This document shows, piece by piece, positions 33,066 to 42,824 of a DNA stretch of 64,000 nt; positions within the stretch are counted from its first letter, which is position 1; each line of letters opens with the position of its first letter. The notes beneath the pieces were generated by a model. It was not told the DNA's origin and did not search any database. It saw only the letters and a list, made by a program, of their open reading frames with translations. The position numbers and the translations under genes are program-made. The DNA is from Pseudomonadota bacterium (lineage in GTDB: Bacteria > Pseudomonadota > Gammaproteobacteria > Steroidobacterales > Steroidobacteraceae), in assembly GCA_018240525.1 (NCBI GenBank), contig JAFEFN010000014.1, positions 358,487 to 422,486 on the forward strand. The letters run 5' to 3'.

Positions 33066-33590
33066 CTAGCGCTTCACCGAGCCGGTCAGTGAAGCATGGT
33101 CAAGGGCCGTCCGGGCGAGGGTCCGTTCAAGCTCTGTAGCGGGCGTATCCGCGGCAATCTCGATGCTGCCGGTACCCAGCGCCCAGATCGTGATCTGGTA
33201 TTCATGCAGGCCCGAGCCCTCCGGCGGACATGGCCCGTCGTAGTACGGGTCCCCGAAGTTGCTGGGGATCGCATGCGCCTTTCCCGGCAGGGTCTTTATG
33301 CCCCTCGCCAGGGATACCGTGTCGGGAGGCAGATCCACCACCACCCAGTGGGACCAGTGCGCCGGCTTCACGCTGACGTCGATCATGGTGACCACGAAAC
33401 TCTTGGTCCCAGCCGGTGCTCCGCTCCAGGAGAGATCGGGTGAGATGTTCTGGCCGCCGCAGCGCGGATAAATGTGCGCGGCCGGAATGCTGGCGCCCGG
33501 CTTCAGGTCGGCACTGCTGATCTGCATGCCGGCAAACGCGGGAGCAACGACCACGAGGCCAAGGACCCCGAAGCAGCTGAGTATTTTCAT
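33066..33590 (-). CDS. YbhB/YbcL-family (PEBP-like) secreted protein
   Basis: This 174-residue protein has a signal peptide (1-20, ending AFA). It has the phosphatidylethanolamine-binding-protein fold of the Raf-kinase-inhibitor-like bacterial family: SPDLSWSGAPAGTKSFVV, the WSHWVVVDLP motif and GPCPPEGSGLHEYQI with the ligand-pocket residues. Periplasmic location is predicted. Its function is unknown in bacteria. It is a single gene, convergent with the glycine-zipper gene. Confidence 0.92.
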   Translation of the reverse strand: MKILSCFGVLGLVVVAPAFAGMQISSADLKPGASIPAAHIYPRCGGQNISPDLSWSGAPAGTKSFVVTMIDVSVKPAHWSHWVVVDLPPDTVSLARGIKTLPGKAHAIPSNFGDPYYDGPCPPEGSGLHEYQITIWALGTGSIEIAADTPATELERTLARTALDHASLTGSVKR

Positions 33591-33743
33591 GGCGGCGTCC
33601 GACTACCGACCGACGGCTAGCATGGAGCGCCTCCGATTCCAACGCAATCGCGCGGCTCTCCGTTCATCGGGCGCCAAGATCGCTTCACCGCTAACTCACG
33701 GTGCCGGGCCGCTTCTGAGCAGTCCTGCTGCACCGCAAGGCAA

Positions 33744-33771
33744 GGGCGCGGTGGCCGGTGCCACCGCGCCC
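33744..33771 (-). terminator. Strong 12-bp GC hairpin downstream of the small Ala/Lys-rich protein gene
   Basis: GGGCGCGGTGGC (33744-33755) and GCCACCGCGCCC (33760-33771) form a perfect 12-bp stem with a 4-nt loop, ten bases after the stop codon at 33781. On the minus strand it is followed by TTGCCTTG, a weak U-rich tail. Intrinsic terminator likely. Confidence 0.7.
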
Positions 33772-33780
33772 ACCCTACCA

Positions 33781-34032
33781 TTACTTCGGCACTTCCTTGG
33801 CTGCCTCCTTGGCAGCCTGGGCATGGGCGTGGGCCTTCGCCTTGTGAGTCTGCGCTTTCGCCTTGTCCACCGACTTGCTCGGCTGGGACTCGACTGAAGC
33901 CTTGGCCTCATCGCCAATCTGCTGAGCCTTCTCGCTCGTTGCCTTCGCACTCTCCTTGACGGTGGTGCCAACCTGCGCAAACGCGGAGCCGCAAGCCAGT
34001 GCCGCAATCGTAGTGACTAGGAGTCTGTTCAT
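33781..34032 (-). CDS. Small exported Ala/Lys-rich protein
   Basis: This 83-residue protein has a clean signal peptide (MNRLLVTTIAALACGSAFA). The mature part is highly charged and helical, made of Ala, Lys, Glu and His (for example KAKAHAHAQAAKEAAKEVPK) with no aromatic residues. ATG at 34032 starts the signal peptide; an upstream in-frame extension is not needed. It could be an entropic or nucleic-acid/polyanion-binding periplasmic protein, but no family is recognised. A strong terminator hairpin follows the stop. Confidence 0.7.
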   Translation of the reverse strand: MNRLLVTTIAALACGSAFAQVGTTVKESAKATSEKAQQIGDEAKASVESQPSKSVDKAKAQTHKAKAHAHAQAAKEAAKEVPK

Positions 34033-34136
34033 GAGTACGTGACCTCTGTGTTTCCGGTAATAAAGCCAGTTTTGCCGCACCAGCGGCGGGTCGTCGACGA
34101 CCCGGATGCATACTTGCACGCTGCCGGTGAACGCTG

Positions 34137-34200
34137 GGTAAACCGATCGTTACGATCGAGTAACCTTCGCCAGGTGCGCGGCACGATAAACGGCACCTGG
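34137..34200. promoter_or_regulatory. Two inverted repeats between the CocE hydrolase gene and the small Ala/Lys gene
   Basis: An imperfect repeat (34137-34165) is centred on CGATCGTTACGATCG. A perfect 8-bp repeat, CCAGGTGC (34170-34177) with GCACCTGG (34193-34200), follows. The gap of 273 bp has no gene. The repeats could be a terminator for the hydrolase gene or operators for the small gene. Confidence 0.35.
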
Positions 34201-34305
34201 AGCATTGGCGATGCGGTTGACGCTGTCTTTGGCGTAGGCGGAATCTGATACGCCGTTCCGAAGCGCACGCCCGTCAAGGCGCCCTTCGCCGCTCTTAAGA
34301 GTTGC

Positions 34306-36456
34306 TCAGACCAGGTGCCGCGCGATCTTCTTCTCCCAGGTACGCGAGAAGACCAGTTGCTCCCCCTCCCGTGCTTCAAACGTTTCGGAACAGAGGAAAT
34401 GGGACACGGTTGACCTGCACAGGCTGTGCGCGCGCAAGCGTATCTTCCAGTCACCGCGCTCGTACGTGTTGATCGCTTCGGCCTCCATCTCTGCCGAATT
34501 CGGATCGTCCTCGCGGATGGAGCGCCGCAGACGGTAGGCCTCGCGGTATGCGGTTCCCACCCCCGGGATGGCGTCCCCCTGCGGATCCAGGGTCCCCTCC
34601 ACGAGGGTGAATGTGCGCTTGCCCGCGGCACCGGTGATCTGGACGTCCGCGAGCGGGGCGACGTACGGCGCCGGCGCTGCACCCGGGGTCGCGTAGCGCT
34701 CGCGATAAATCGCAAACGGCGGTGTCTCCCCGTCGCGCGCCGGCCGCACGGGAAGACCGACCCTGGAAGCGCCCGCCGTTACGCCGATCGTCACGATGTC
34801 GGGAGAAGGCCACACCACCGGCCACCAGGTCTCACTGAGCGCCACGCGGATGCGACTTCCGCGGGCGAACCGATAGCAGGCGAAATGCGCCTTGATCTTC
34901 ACCTCATAGTCGATTCCAGCGGCAAGCGGCGCGGGCTCTGCGTCAGATTCGCGATGGGTCAGATTCAGCAGGCCGTAGCTCACGAAGTTCGAGCGTCCGT
35001 CGGGTGTCACCTCGCTCAGTCGCACGCACAGTTTCGCCACCGGACGGTCTGCGCGAACCTTGATCGTGAAGACCGGTTCACCGACGACATCGAGGGCAGC
35101 CTCGAGCGGCGACGAATCGAAGCAAAGGCTCCGTGCATCGTCCGCGGACTGATCCCGCCACCACGTTCTTGGATCACCCGAGGTTGCCGCCCAGCGATTT
35201 GCGAAGCCGATCGTCAGGTCGGTCCGGTGCTTGAGGAGAAGCGGGTCCCCTGCCCGTTCATCGAGTCCGTGCTCGTTCAGGTACCAGGTCCGCAGGGCGA
35301 TTCCTGCGCTCGGCCAATTGGGTTCGGAAATCCAGGCGCCGTCGGTATCGTGGGGATACCGGGTACCCGCCGGCTTGTCCTCGCGGAAGGCCCAGAAGCG
35401 GGGCTCTTCCATGATGCCGTTGGCCTCCCCGTTGAGCCAGTGGCGCCACCAGCGACACTCCACCGGAAGCCAGTCGACGCCGGGTCCGGGCAGGCCGTTC
35501 GCTGCATCCGTGGGCACCCCCGTGTGACCCGCCGGTTGCGGATATCCTGGCCACTTGTGCGTCCAGGGCCCGATGAGGCCCTTCTGCGGAACTTGTGGCG
35601 CGCGCTCCATCATGCGCGTGACCGAGGGCACGTAGGGATCGAGCATGCCACCGACGTTGTAGATGGCGCAGCGGATGGCGGCATAGTCCTGAGTCGAGCC
35701 GTCCCTCCACTTGGCATCCAGCGTCTGGTGCTCGTTCCAGAGTATCGTCATCGGGCCGGTAACAGCCAGTCGCTCTGCCCACAGCTTGCGCCAACGATCC
35801 GGTCCGACGATGAGCGGGTCGGGCGGCGCACGCATGATGACCTGCCACTCCATGGCCCAGACGAACTGGTCGTTGATCAGGCAGCCACCCTTATAGTGAA
35901 TGTCATCCAGGTAGCGCTGTTCGGTGCCGCAGGTGGACACGATGGCCGCCAGCGCCCGCGGCGCCTTGGCGGCCGCCTGCAGGGCGGCAAATGCCCCGTA
36001 GGAGATTCCGCGCATCCCGACCTTGCCGTTGCACCAGGGCTGCCGGGCAAGCCACTCGATGACCGACAGCGCATCGGCCTGCTCGATGTCGGAGTATTCA
36101 TCCACCATGGCGCCGTCTGAATCGCCCGTGCCGCGGATGTCCACTCGGATCATGGCCACCCCTGCCCTGGCCAGGAACGGACCGGCGACGTCGTCGCGAT
36201 ATCGATAGCTGTCGCGCTTGCGGTACGGAAGGTACTCCAGGACGGCACCCACGGGCCTGGTGGAGGCCGTGGCCGGCAGGAACAGCCGCGCCGCCAGGCG
36301 CGCACCGTCCGTCATCTCGATCCAGAGATTCTCCGTGACCCGGATGTCCGGGTCATCGGGACGCACGAGCGGCGCGAGCTCCGGGTCGCGCATCGCTGCA
36401 GCCAACCCGGGCAGACTGGCACCGAGCATGACGAGCACACGGCGTCTTGTGGTCAT
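34306..36456 (-). CDS. CocE/NonD-family alpha/beta hydrolase (S15-like)
   Basis: This 716-residue serine hydrolase is of the cocaine esterase/glutaryl-acylase/X-Pro dipeptidyl-peptidase type. After an Arg-rich N-terminal signal-like segment (1-22) comes the hydrolase domain, with RGTGDSDG near 108-115 (oxyanion region). The nucleophile Ser152 lies in GMRGISYGAF, the acid in GGMLDPYV and the histidine in GPWTHKWPG. The C-terminal jelly-roll domain (about 480-700) completes the CocE/NonD architecture. It probably cleaves an ester or amide outside the cytoplasm. It is a single gene; the lipoprotein gene upstream is 86 bp away and may be cotranscribed. Confidence 0.9.
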   Translation of the reverse strand: MTTRRRVLVMLGASLPGLAAAMRDPELAPLVRPDDPDIRVTENLWIEMTDGARLAARLFLPATASTRPVGAVLEYLPYRKRDSYRYRDDVAGPFLARAGVAMIRVDIRGTGDSDGAMVDEYSDIEQADALSVIEWLARQPWCNGKVGMRGISYGAFAALQAAAKAPRALAAIVSTCGTEQRYLDDIHYKGGCLINDQFVWAMEWQVIMRAPPDPLIVGPDRWRKLWAERLAVTGPMTILWNEHQTLDAKWRDGSTQDYAAIRCAIYNVGGMLDPYVPSVTRMMERAPQVPQKGLIGPWTHKWPGYPQPAGHTGVPTDAANGLPGPGVDWLPVECRWWRHWLNGEANGIMEEPRFWAFREDKPAGTRYPHDTDGAWISEPNWPSAGIALRTWYLNEHGLDERAGDPLLLKHRTDLTIGFANRWAATSGDPRTWWRDQSADDARSLCFDSSPLEAALDVVGEPVFTIKVRADRPVAKLCVRLSEVTPDGRSNFVSYGLLNLTHRESDAEPAPLAAGIDYEVKIKAHFACYRFARGSRIRVALSETWWPVVWPSPDIVTIGVTAGASRVGLPVRPARDGETPPFAIYRERYATPGAAPAPYVAPLADVQITGAAGKRTFTLVEGTLDPQGDAIPGVGTAYREAYRLRRSIREDDPNSAEMEAEAINTYERGDWKIRLRAHSLCRSTVSHFLCSETFEAREGEQLVFSRTWEKKIARHLV

Positions 36457-36542
36457 GGCTCCCCCTTTAATTTTCGGGTCGCGCTATTTCCGGGCCTCGG
36501 CTACCTGCGCGCTCTTGTCGACCGGTGGCCGAGGCGCAGACA

Positions 36543-38369
36543 TCAGTTGACCGTCACATCCACCGGCATGGAGGCAATGCCATTGGCCACCACCACCAGG
36601 GAACTCGATCCGGTCTCCGTGGCCATCGACACATCGAACTGGGTTGAGACAACGGCGCCGCCCGTGGCGACACCCATGCTGCTGTGATTATGGGTACGCT
36701 CGTAGAAGACGTGGCCCGATGCGGCATTGGTGATGCGCAACAGCGGGTAGTTCGTGGCGGCATTGAGCTCATCGCCCACGGCGGCCGCCTGTGACAGGCC
36801 GTTGAACTGCGTGCCCGAGATAGTGTACGTCGCACCACGCGCGATGATCGCCGGGGCCGCCGCGATGCTGGGAGCCCAGGCCGGGTTTGCGGCGCCGCCG
36901 TTGCTGTAGACCTGTGTCACGCCGCCGATGACGAGCGTCTGGCCATTTGGCAGCGGCAGGACGAAGTACACCGTATTGCCACCGTTGCTCGGCAAGGTGC
37001 CGGTGACGGACAAGTTCGCGCCGTCATACTCGTAGAACCGCCCGGAGAGTGCGGCGATGAGGACATTCCCGGAGGGCAGCAGCGCTGCGCTGGCATCGCC
37101 GGCGTCGTCGCCATTGGCAAAATCAGGTCCGACGGTAAAGCTTCCCGGATCGGCAGGAGTGGGTCCGGGCGTGTAGATCACGGTGTGCGCGGGGCCTGCG
37201 CCGGAGGCCGCGCCGGTCACGAAAACCGTGCCATTCGGCAGCAGTAAGGCCGGGCCGATTTCCCCGGGTGGAAAGTACGTGCCCGTGGGCCCAGGCCCGT
37301 AGGTGATTCCACCGACCACCTGAACCGGGGCCGGCCCGTAGGTCAGGCCACCGGGATTGTCCGTGGGCGAGGTCAGCCCCACCGGAGTGCTCCCGTCGCT
37401 GTTCCACTGCCCCGCGGCCGGATCGTAGTGTTCGGCGTGGGGCGAGTTGCCGACATCGACGGTGAAGAGAGCGCCGTCTGGCAAGAGAGTCCAGCCCTCC
37501 TCCGCGAAATTATCCGCCTTTCCGGTGGCAGGCACTGACGTCCATGTCAGGCTGGCCGGATCGAGCCGCCACATCCCGCGCCCCAGCTTTTCACCAAAGA
37601 GGAAGCTCCCGTCGGGCAGCACGACCGAGGGCACATCCCCGATGTAGGCGACGCCGGGAGGGGGCGCGATCATCTGCCAGGTATCGGTCACGGGGTCATA
37701 GACCGCAGACATGTTGGTGAGGCCACTGGGGGCGAACGGCAGCACATACTGGTTCTGGTTGTACTCGCCACCGACAAACAGCACCCGTCCGTCCGCCAGC
37801 AGGACCTGCGAGCCTGCGTAAGGCTCGTAGCCTGCCGGGGGACTCGCCAGCTGGTGCCAGCTGCCATTGGCATAGGAGCCAGCTGAGTCAGGCCTGAGAC
37901 CGTAGAAGACGCCCGCGTCGCTGATCGATTGCATCATCACGGTGCCGTCGGTCAACAGCAGCGCCAGGGCACCGGCATCCGGGGGCTGGTGGGTGAGGGG
38001 CGTGAATGTCGCCGGCGTGCAGTCAATGGCAACGCTAGTGACGTTGGTCATGCCGGCCGTGCCGGAGCCATTCTTGACTGCACAATTCTGTGTGGGTGCC
38101 GCAGGCTGCGCCGCGACCGTCACGGAATAAGGGGCCCCGCTCGCGATTCTCGTCGCAAACGTGAAGGCTCCGGACGAGGCGGGAGCGAGGTTATCGCCAC
38201 CGTTGTTCTGCAAGATCAGGCCGGACCCGACCAGTCCGGAGACGGTGCCGCCCACCGTGTAGGTATTGACCGGCGCCGGTGAACCGCCGCCCCCACTGCA
38301 GGCGACGAGGAAGACCGGCACGATGCCGAAGAAGCCTCTCGCGAGGTGTATCCAGATCCTGTTCGCCAC
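36543..38369 (-). CDS. Lipoprotein with cysteine-paired repeat module and kelch-like propeller
   Basis: This 608-residue protein starts with GTG at 38369, which has AGGAAGG eight bases upstream and yields a perfect lipoprotein signal with lipobox LVAC (Cys24). Residues 37-120 are one copy of an 84-residue module (YTVGGTVSGL, two Cys) that occurs five times in the lipoprotein at 46252-48675. The rest is a kelch/galactose-oxidase-like propeller with recurrent VLLADGRVLFVGG and SAALLPSGNVLIAAL motifs. The C-terminal domain (AIIARGATYTISGTQFNGLS) resembles the domain capping galactose-oxidase-like proteins. It is probably surface-exposed on the outer membrane. No catalytic assignment. Confidence 0.82.
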   Translation of the reverse strand: MANRIWIHLARGFFGIVPVFLVACSGGGGSPAPVNTYTVGGTVSGLVGSGLILQNNGGDNLAPASSGAFTFATRIASGAPYSVTVAAQPAAPTQNCAVKNGSGTAGMTNVTSVAIDCTPATFTPLTHQPPDAGALALLLTDGTVMMQSISDAGVFYGLRPDSAGSYANGSWHQLASPPAGYEPYAGSQVLLADGRVLFVGGEYNQNQYVLPFAPSGLTNMSAVYDPVTDTWQMIAPPPGVAYIGDVPSVVLPDGSFLFGEKLGRGMWRLDPASLTWTSVPATGKADNFAEEGWTLLPDGALFTVDVGNSPHAEHYDPAAGQWNSDGSTPVGLTSPTDNPGGLTYGPAPVQVVGGITYGPGPTGTYFPPGEIGPALLLPNGTVFVTGAASGAGPAHTVIYTPGPTPADPGSFTVGPDFANGDDAGDASAALLPSGNVLIAALSGRFYEYDGANLSVTGTLPSNGGNTVYFVLPLPNGQTLVIGGVTQVYSNGGAANPAWAPSIAAAPAIIARGATYTISGTQFNGLSQAAAVGDELNAATNYPLLRITNAASGHVFYERTHNHSSMGVATGGAVVSTQFDVSMATETGSSSLVVVANGIASMPVDVTVN

Positions 38370-38624
38370 GCGCGGGGCCTTCCTGATGGACGACGTCAGC
38401 TCATTGAGATCGAGTGTTTGGGCGCGCTTTAGAGTACATACGTCCACCGAACTGCACCAGATTGCCACGTGGCGGCAGCGCGGTCTGCGCGCGATGCGGC
38501 CTTCTCCGTGCCTGGATGGATCCTCCGACGGATTCAAAACCCGTTGGTTTACGCGGCGTAGCGGATTTCACCCGACGGCAGTGAGCTTGGCGCGTTCCCC
38601 CGGCTGCGACCTGAAGCCCCTGCT

Positions 38625-41600
38625 TCAGTGCGCTACGCCATCAACGGTCGCGATGGACAGCTGGAATGCGGCCCACAATGCCGGATCGGAGGAGCGCGCG
38701 CGCGCAGCCATCGAGCGCATGACGGCGTTCAGGGCCGCTTGCGGACTCATGGCATCGCGCAGCATGTGGCCATAGAAATCGGTCATCAGCTGCGCGCCAA
38801 TCTCATCGGGAACCGGCCACAATGAAGCCACCACTGCATGCGCGCCGCGCGCGAGCATCGTCGAACTCATGCCCACCAGGCCTTCGCTACGCACCTCGGT
38901 GCCGAGCGCAGTTTCACAAGCGCTGAGGACGACAACGTCCGCTGTCAGCCGTTTCAAGGCCACGTCCGCAACGCGGACCTCGCGATCGCTAACTGCGCCG
39001 TCCGCATCGTAGTTACCCAAGATCAGCGATGACAGTGCGGGTACCTGTGCATCGGCCACGCCGTGAGTCGCGATGTGGATGAACTCGAATTGCGACCAAT
39101 CGAGTGCCAGTAACTGGTCCCGCGTCGCCGACAGGCCCAGCAGCTCATGCACACGGTCCGGCGGAAACTGCGACGCAATGTCCGCAGCCTCCTTGGCAGT
39201 AAAGGGCAGCCTTCTGAAGGCGCGGCGCTCCGTGTTGAAGGCAGTCCTGGGCGCCATCTCGTGCCCGGCGACGCTGTCCGTTGATGCCGGCATGCGCGGA
39301 TCACCGCGCTGGTACACCGGGTCCGCCACAATCAGGATCTTTCCGGCGCGCTGCGACACCTGTTTGCCCATGCCTCCATCCAGCATCCAGCCTGCCGGCG
39401 TCACTGCCACGTCGTGGTCGAAGGCGACGAAGGAATTCGGGCCATTGCCGGTGCGCAGAGCAGCGAACGGAACGTAGCTCAGAGCGCCGTCGGGGATGAT
39501 CACCCAGTCGTGCACGCCACCGACTATGGGTTCAATGGGCCGCACGACCAGGGTGTAGAGGGCTGCCGCGTCCTCGAGTCGCCTGTCGACGGGGACATCC
39601 ACGAGGCGGGAAAGCGAGCGGTGAAACGCCAGCGCCTTCGCTGCGATGGCATCGGGGGAGCCCAGCCGCGTCCAGTGGACTTCCTCATTCACGATGACCC
39701 ATACGTAGGCGGCCTGCGATCCCACCCAGTAAGACACCAGAGCCTTCTTGGCTCCGAGCGTTGGCAACGCGGGAGACGTGTGGGCGCCGCGCGGGGTGCC
39801 ATCATTCTTCATCGTCTGTCTGGCGATGGCGGTGTTGACCGTATCCACCTGTCTGCGCAGCTCGCCTACCTCGGCAACCAGTTGTTTGACGGACGGGTCG
39901 TCCGCACCGGACCGCTCGAGCTGGCTCTCGAGGGCGGCTCGTCGGGATGAAAGGTCCCTATACAGGTCCTCGCGGCGATGAAATTCGGACTCGAATTCGG
40001 TGCGGACCGCCGGCGAGTAACGCTGCGATGCGATGTCCGAAAACGAATGCGCGCGCGCTGAGTCGGCGGCGGTGTAAGCCAGCATCGCAATTGCCTTCGC
40101 CTGCGCGGCACGCCCGGCATGCATCGCCGCCTCGTACCGATCGCGAAGCAGCTCGAGCTTCAGATCGTAAGCCGGGCGCAGCGGTGTCTGCAGCTGGGCG
40201 CGCAATTCCGGATTGGCCGTCTGGAGGCGAACCGCGTCTGCCTGCTCCAGTGCCTTCTCGACGGCCACGAGCGATTCGACGGCTCGGCCCAGGTCGCGGA
40301 ACGTGCGCGCCAGTTCCAGATCTCCCTCGAACTCCTCCATGACACTTCCGTAGGTGCGCAATCCAGGCCGCGCGGCCTCGAGATCCGCCAGCGCTTCTCT
40401 CGGCCGTCCCTGAGCGCGCAGGAGAACGGCGCGTTGCAGCAGTGCCTCGGCCTTGATGAGGGGGTCGTTCGTCGCAGGGCTCGCCAGCACGGCATTGATG
40501 ATTTCGTTCGCCTGCACCGCTTGCCCGGCCGCGGCCGTATGGGCCGCCTGTTGGATCTTGATGCGGGCGATGATTCCCGGAGCGATGGCCAACTGCAGTG
40601 CCTCCCGGTCATGAGCCAGGGCCTGCTGCACTTCCCCCTGTTCGGCATCGATCGTGGCCAGCGCGCGCAGGCTGGCCATCCGGCCGCGGCCATCGACTGC
40701 TACGGCGCGAATTGCCAGCGAGCGCTCCAGAAATTCTCGCGCCGTTTGGCGGTCGCCCAGTGCGTAGTAGTTCACCCCGATGCCGTACAGGCAATACGCG
40801 ACGTCACGCGGCGCATGCACTCTCTCTGCGTAGGCCATGGCACTGTCGTACAGGCGCAGCGACTCATCGAGGTGCCCCAGCGCGTACTCGGCGAGTGCGG
40901 TGTTGGTGGTGGCCGAGACATAGAGGCCTGGAATCGTATCGGGCGTGATGTCCGCCAACGCACGGTGCAGCGAAGTTACCGCCTCGGGCAGCCTTCCCAG
41001 GCCCCACAGGCAGAGCGCCCGGTTCTGCTCCGCAATGGCCCTGCGCAGCGGCTCGTGAATGGCGCCGAACTGCTGGGTCGCTTGCGCCGAGGCATCGATG
41101 CACTGGTGAAAGTCTCCCTCATTCAGGTACGACAAGCCGATATTCGTCAGCTGCAGCCCGGCGTCATAGCGTTCCCCGCGCTGCAGGTGGAACGCAACCA
41201 GCTGGTCCAGCAGCCGATGGGCCTGGACCAGCGTGTGCTCGCCCCCGCCGCGCGCGTCGCTGGTGGCGGGTGCAGCCTCAGCCGTGGACCCGGTCTCGAT
41301 CCACGCGGCCGCGAGCAAGGCATCCGCCCGGGCTGCGCGGTATGGATCCTCCGGCTTGAGTATTCGGCTCGCGGTCACCGCCCATTCTGCGGCGCGCTGC
41401 CAGTCCTGGAGCCTGAGGTACTCGAGTCCGGCAATGGCCAGCGCGGTCTGGCCGCGCAGCATTTCGTCGGCCGAGTTGTCCGCCCCCTGCTCCGCGCTGA
41501 CGTACGCGCGCTCCGCGCGCTGGAATGCCGCCCGTGCACCGGCGGCCGTGCCCGCGTGACCGCTCGCAGCCTCCTCGCCTGCCGCAAATGCGGCGTCGCC

Positions 41601-42116
41601 CTCGGCCAATGACCGAAAGAGCGCAAGGCAGCCCGGCCGGTTGCCAAGGACGGCCGTGTCAAAGACCGCGACGCTGGCCGTGCCCAGCACACCGGCGTGC
41701 TCCTTGCCGGTCACCCGTACACTTATTAAAGAGGAGTCGCCGGTGGTGACCAGCACGCGCCGCGTACCCGTCCGGCGCTCGGGATGGTCAGCTCTGGCGA
41801 CCACCTGACCTTTGGAATCAAGGACCTCCACGAGCGCGTCGTTGTCGCGTTCGGCCACCTCGATCAGATAGGTGTGGCCCGAAGCAACGGCAATCCGTGT
41901 CTCCACGGCAGTCTTGCCTACCGTCTTGAGCGGGCCGCGAACTGCGGTGGGCGGGCCAAGCGCCCCGCTACAGGACGATCCCTGGGCGGATCCCGGCGGT
42001 GCATGCCCGACCAACAGGACCGCCAGCCCTACAAATCCGAGTAATCTTCGCCTCCGCAGCTGCGATATGTCGCACGTGCGGCTTATACTGTGGTAATGGA
42101 CGTGACTGACGACCAA
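38625..42116 (-). CDS. Exported TPR-CHAT protein (caspase-like protease fold)
   Basis: This protein of up to 1163 residues begins with a signal peptide (RRRRLLGFVGLAVLLVG, about 21-46). A beta-rich region (about 50-150, VRVTGKEHAGVLG) is followed by about eight TPR-like helical repeats (about 200-650), a coiled stretch (about 740-800) and a C-terminal CHAT domain. The CHAT dyad is present: HIATHG with His1018 and LSACET with Cys1067. The start is uncertain: TTG at 42116 overlaps the divergent sigma gene, while CTG at 42059 would begin exactly at the basic end of the signal peptide. It is divergent from an ECF sigma/anti-sigma pair, which suggests the protease acts on that anti-sigma factor or on a signal it senses. 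Confidence 0.88.
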   Translation of the reverse strand: MVVSHVHYHSISRTCDISQLRRRRLLGFVGLAVLLVGHAPPGSAQGSSCSGALGPPTAVRGPLKTVGKTAVETRIAVASGHTYLIEVAERDNDALVEVLDSKGQVVARADHPERRTGTRRVLVTTGDSSLISVRVTGKEHAGVLGTASVAVFDTAVLGNRPGCLALFRSLAEGDAAFAAGEEAASGHAGTAAGARAAFQRAERAYVSAEQGADNSADEMLRGQTALAIAGLEYLRLQDWQRAAEWAVTASRILKPEDPYRAARADALLAAAWIETGSTAEAAPATSDARGGGEHTLVQAHRLLDQLVAFHLQRGERYDAGLQLTNIGLSYLNEGDFHQCIDASAQATQQFGAIHEPLRRAIAEQNRALCLWGLGRLPEAVTSLHRALADITPDTIPGLYVSATTNTALAEYALGHLDESLRLYDSAMAYAERVHAPRDVAYCLYGIGVNYYALGDRQTAREFLERSLAIRAVAVDGRGRMASLRALATIDAEQGEVQQALAHDREALQLAIAPGIIARIKIQQAAHTAAAGQAVQANEIINAVLASPATNDPLIKAEALLQRAVLLRAQGRPREALADLEAARPGLRTYGSVMEEFEGDLELARTFRDLGRAVESLVAVEKALEQADAVRLQTANPELRAQLQTPLRPAYDLKLELLRDRYEAAMHAGRAAQAKAIAMLAYTAADSARAHSFSDIASQRYSPAVRTEFESEFHRREDLYRDLSSRRAALESQLERSGADDPSVKQLVAEVGELRRQVDTVNTAIARQTMKNDGTPRGAHTSPALPTLGAKKALVSYWVGSQAAYVWVIVNEEVHWTRLGSPDAIAAKALAFHRSLSRLVDVPVDRRLEDAAALYTLVVRPIEPIVGGVHDWVIIPDGALSYVPFAALRTGNGPNSFVAFDHDVAVTPAGWMLDGGMGKQVSQRAGKILIVADPVYQRGDPRMPASTDSVAGHEMAPRTAFNTERRAFRRLPFTAKEAADIASQFPPDRVHELLGLSATRDQLLALDWSQFEFIHIATHGVADAQVPALSSLILGNYDADGAVSDREVRVADVALKRLTADVVVLSACETALGTEVRSEGLVGMSSTMLARGAHAVVASLWPVPDEIGAQLMTDFYGHMLRDAMSPQAALNAVMRSMAARARSSDPALWAAFQLSIATVDGVAH

Positions 42117-42824
42117 GGGGCACTCGTCGGGGTTTTCCCACCTCAGGCCGACCTACCGGCACCCGTCGCCGACCCGGCAGCCCATCTAGCCTCAGTCTAT
42201 CGCGACTTTCCCGGCCTTCGTGCGCTGATCTTACGCAGGGTACGCGACCCGGACATCGCCGCGGACATCCTCCAGGACGCTGCGGTCACGACCCTTCAGA
42301 AGCTGCGAAGCGGGGAGATCGCGCAGCCGGAAAACCTCGGTGGCTACCTGTACCGCGTGGCGCTCAACCACCTGCGCAATCATCGCCGCAAGGATCGCAG
42401 TGCGGTATCCAGCCCGGACGACCTTGATGAACTGGCGAGCGAGGAGAACGAGGAGGACTGGGGCAACATCGGTGGCCGCCAATGGGCGTCGGCTGCCCGG
42501 CGCATGCTCGATGAGCTGCCGGTAGCTCGGGACCGGGAGGTCCTCATTCGCTTCTACCTGGACGACGAAGACAAGGAATCCATCTGCAGCGAGCTGCAGT
42601 TGTCCGAAGATCACTTCAATCGCGTGATCTTTCGTGCCCGCAACAGGTTCCGGGAACTCGTAGAGCACCGCGGGTTTCGTAAGGCCGATCTGCTCGCGAT
42701 TGCCGCGCTCGGCGTGCTACTCGCAAGCAGCGGGACGACGGCCACTCATCAGGGTCCCTTCCGGGGTGCGGCGCCTATGTCGATGACCGCATCCAACCCT
42801 GCGCCAATCGGAGATCTTGAGTGA
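42096..42824 (+). CDS. ECF-type RNA polymerase sigma factor with C-terminal extension
   Basis: This 242-residue sigma-70-family factor has region 2 at about 28-100 (LILRRVRDPDIAADILQDAA, VALNHLRNHRRKDR). Region 4 lies at about 140-195 (LDELPVARDREVLIRFYLDD, SICSELQLSEDHFNRVIFRA). After region 4 it has about 45 extra residues with a short hydrophobic stretch (LLAIAALGVLLASSGTT), unusual for ECF factors. TATACT at 42084-42089 lies seven bases before ATG 42096, so the mRNA could be leaderless; GTG at 42090 is the alternative start. It overlaps the anti-sigma gene (GTGATG) and is divergent from the TPR-CHAT gene. Confidence 0.88.
   Translation: MDVTDDQGALVGVFPPQADLPAPVADPAAHLASVYRDFPGLRALILRRVRDPDIAADILQDAAVTTLQKLRSGEIAQPENLGGYLYRVALNHLRNHRRKDRSAVSSPDDLDELASEENEEDWGNIGGRQWASAARRMLDELPVARDREVLIRFYLDDEDKESICSELQLSEDHFNRVIFRARNRFRELVEHRGFRKADLLAIAALGVLLASSGTTATHQGPFRGAAPMSMTASNPAPIGDLE

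Noticed and set aside
38530..38560. tRNA T-loop-like stretch (GGATTCAAAACCC) near the lipoprotein/CHAT junction
   Set aside because: No acceptor stem, D arm or anticodon arm could be built around it on either strand.
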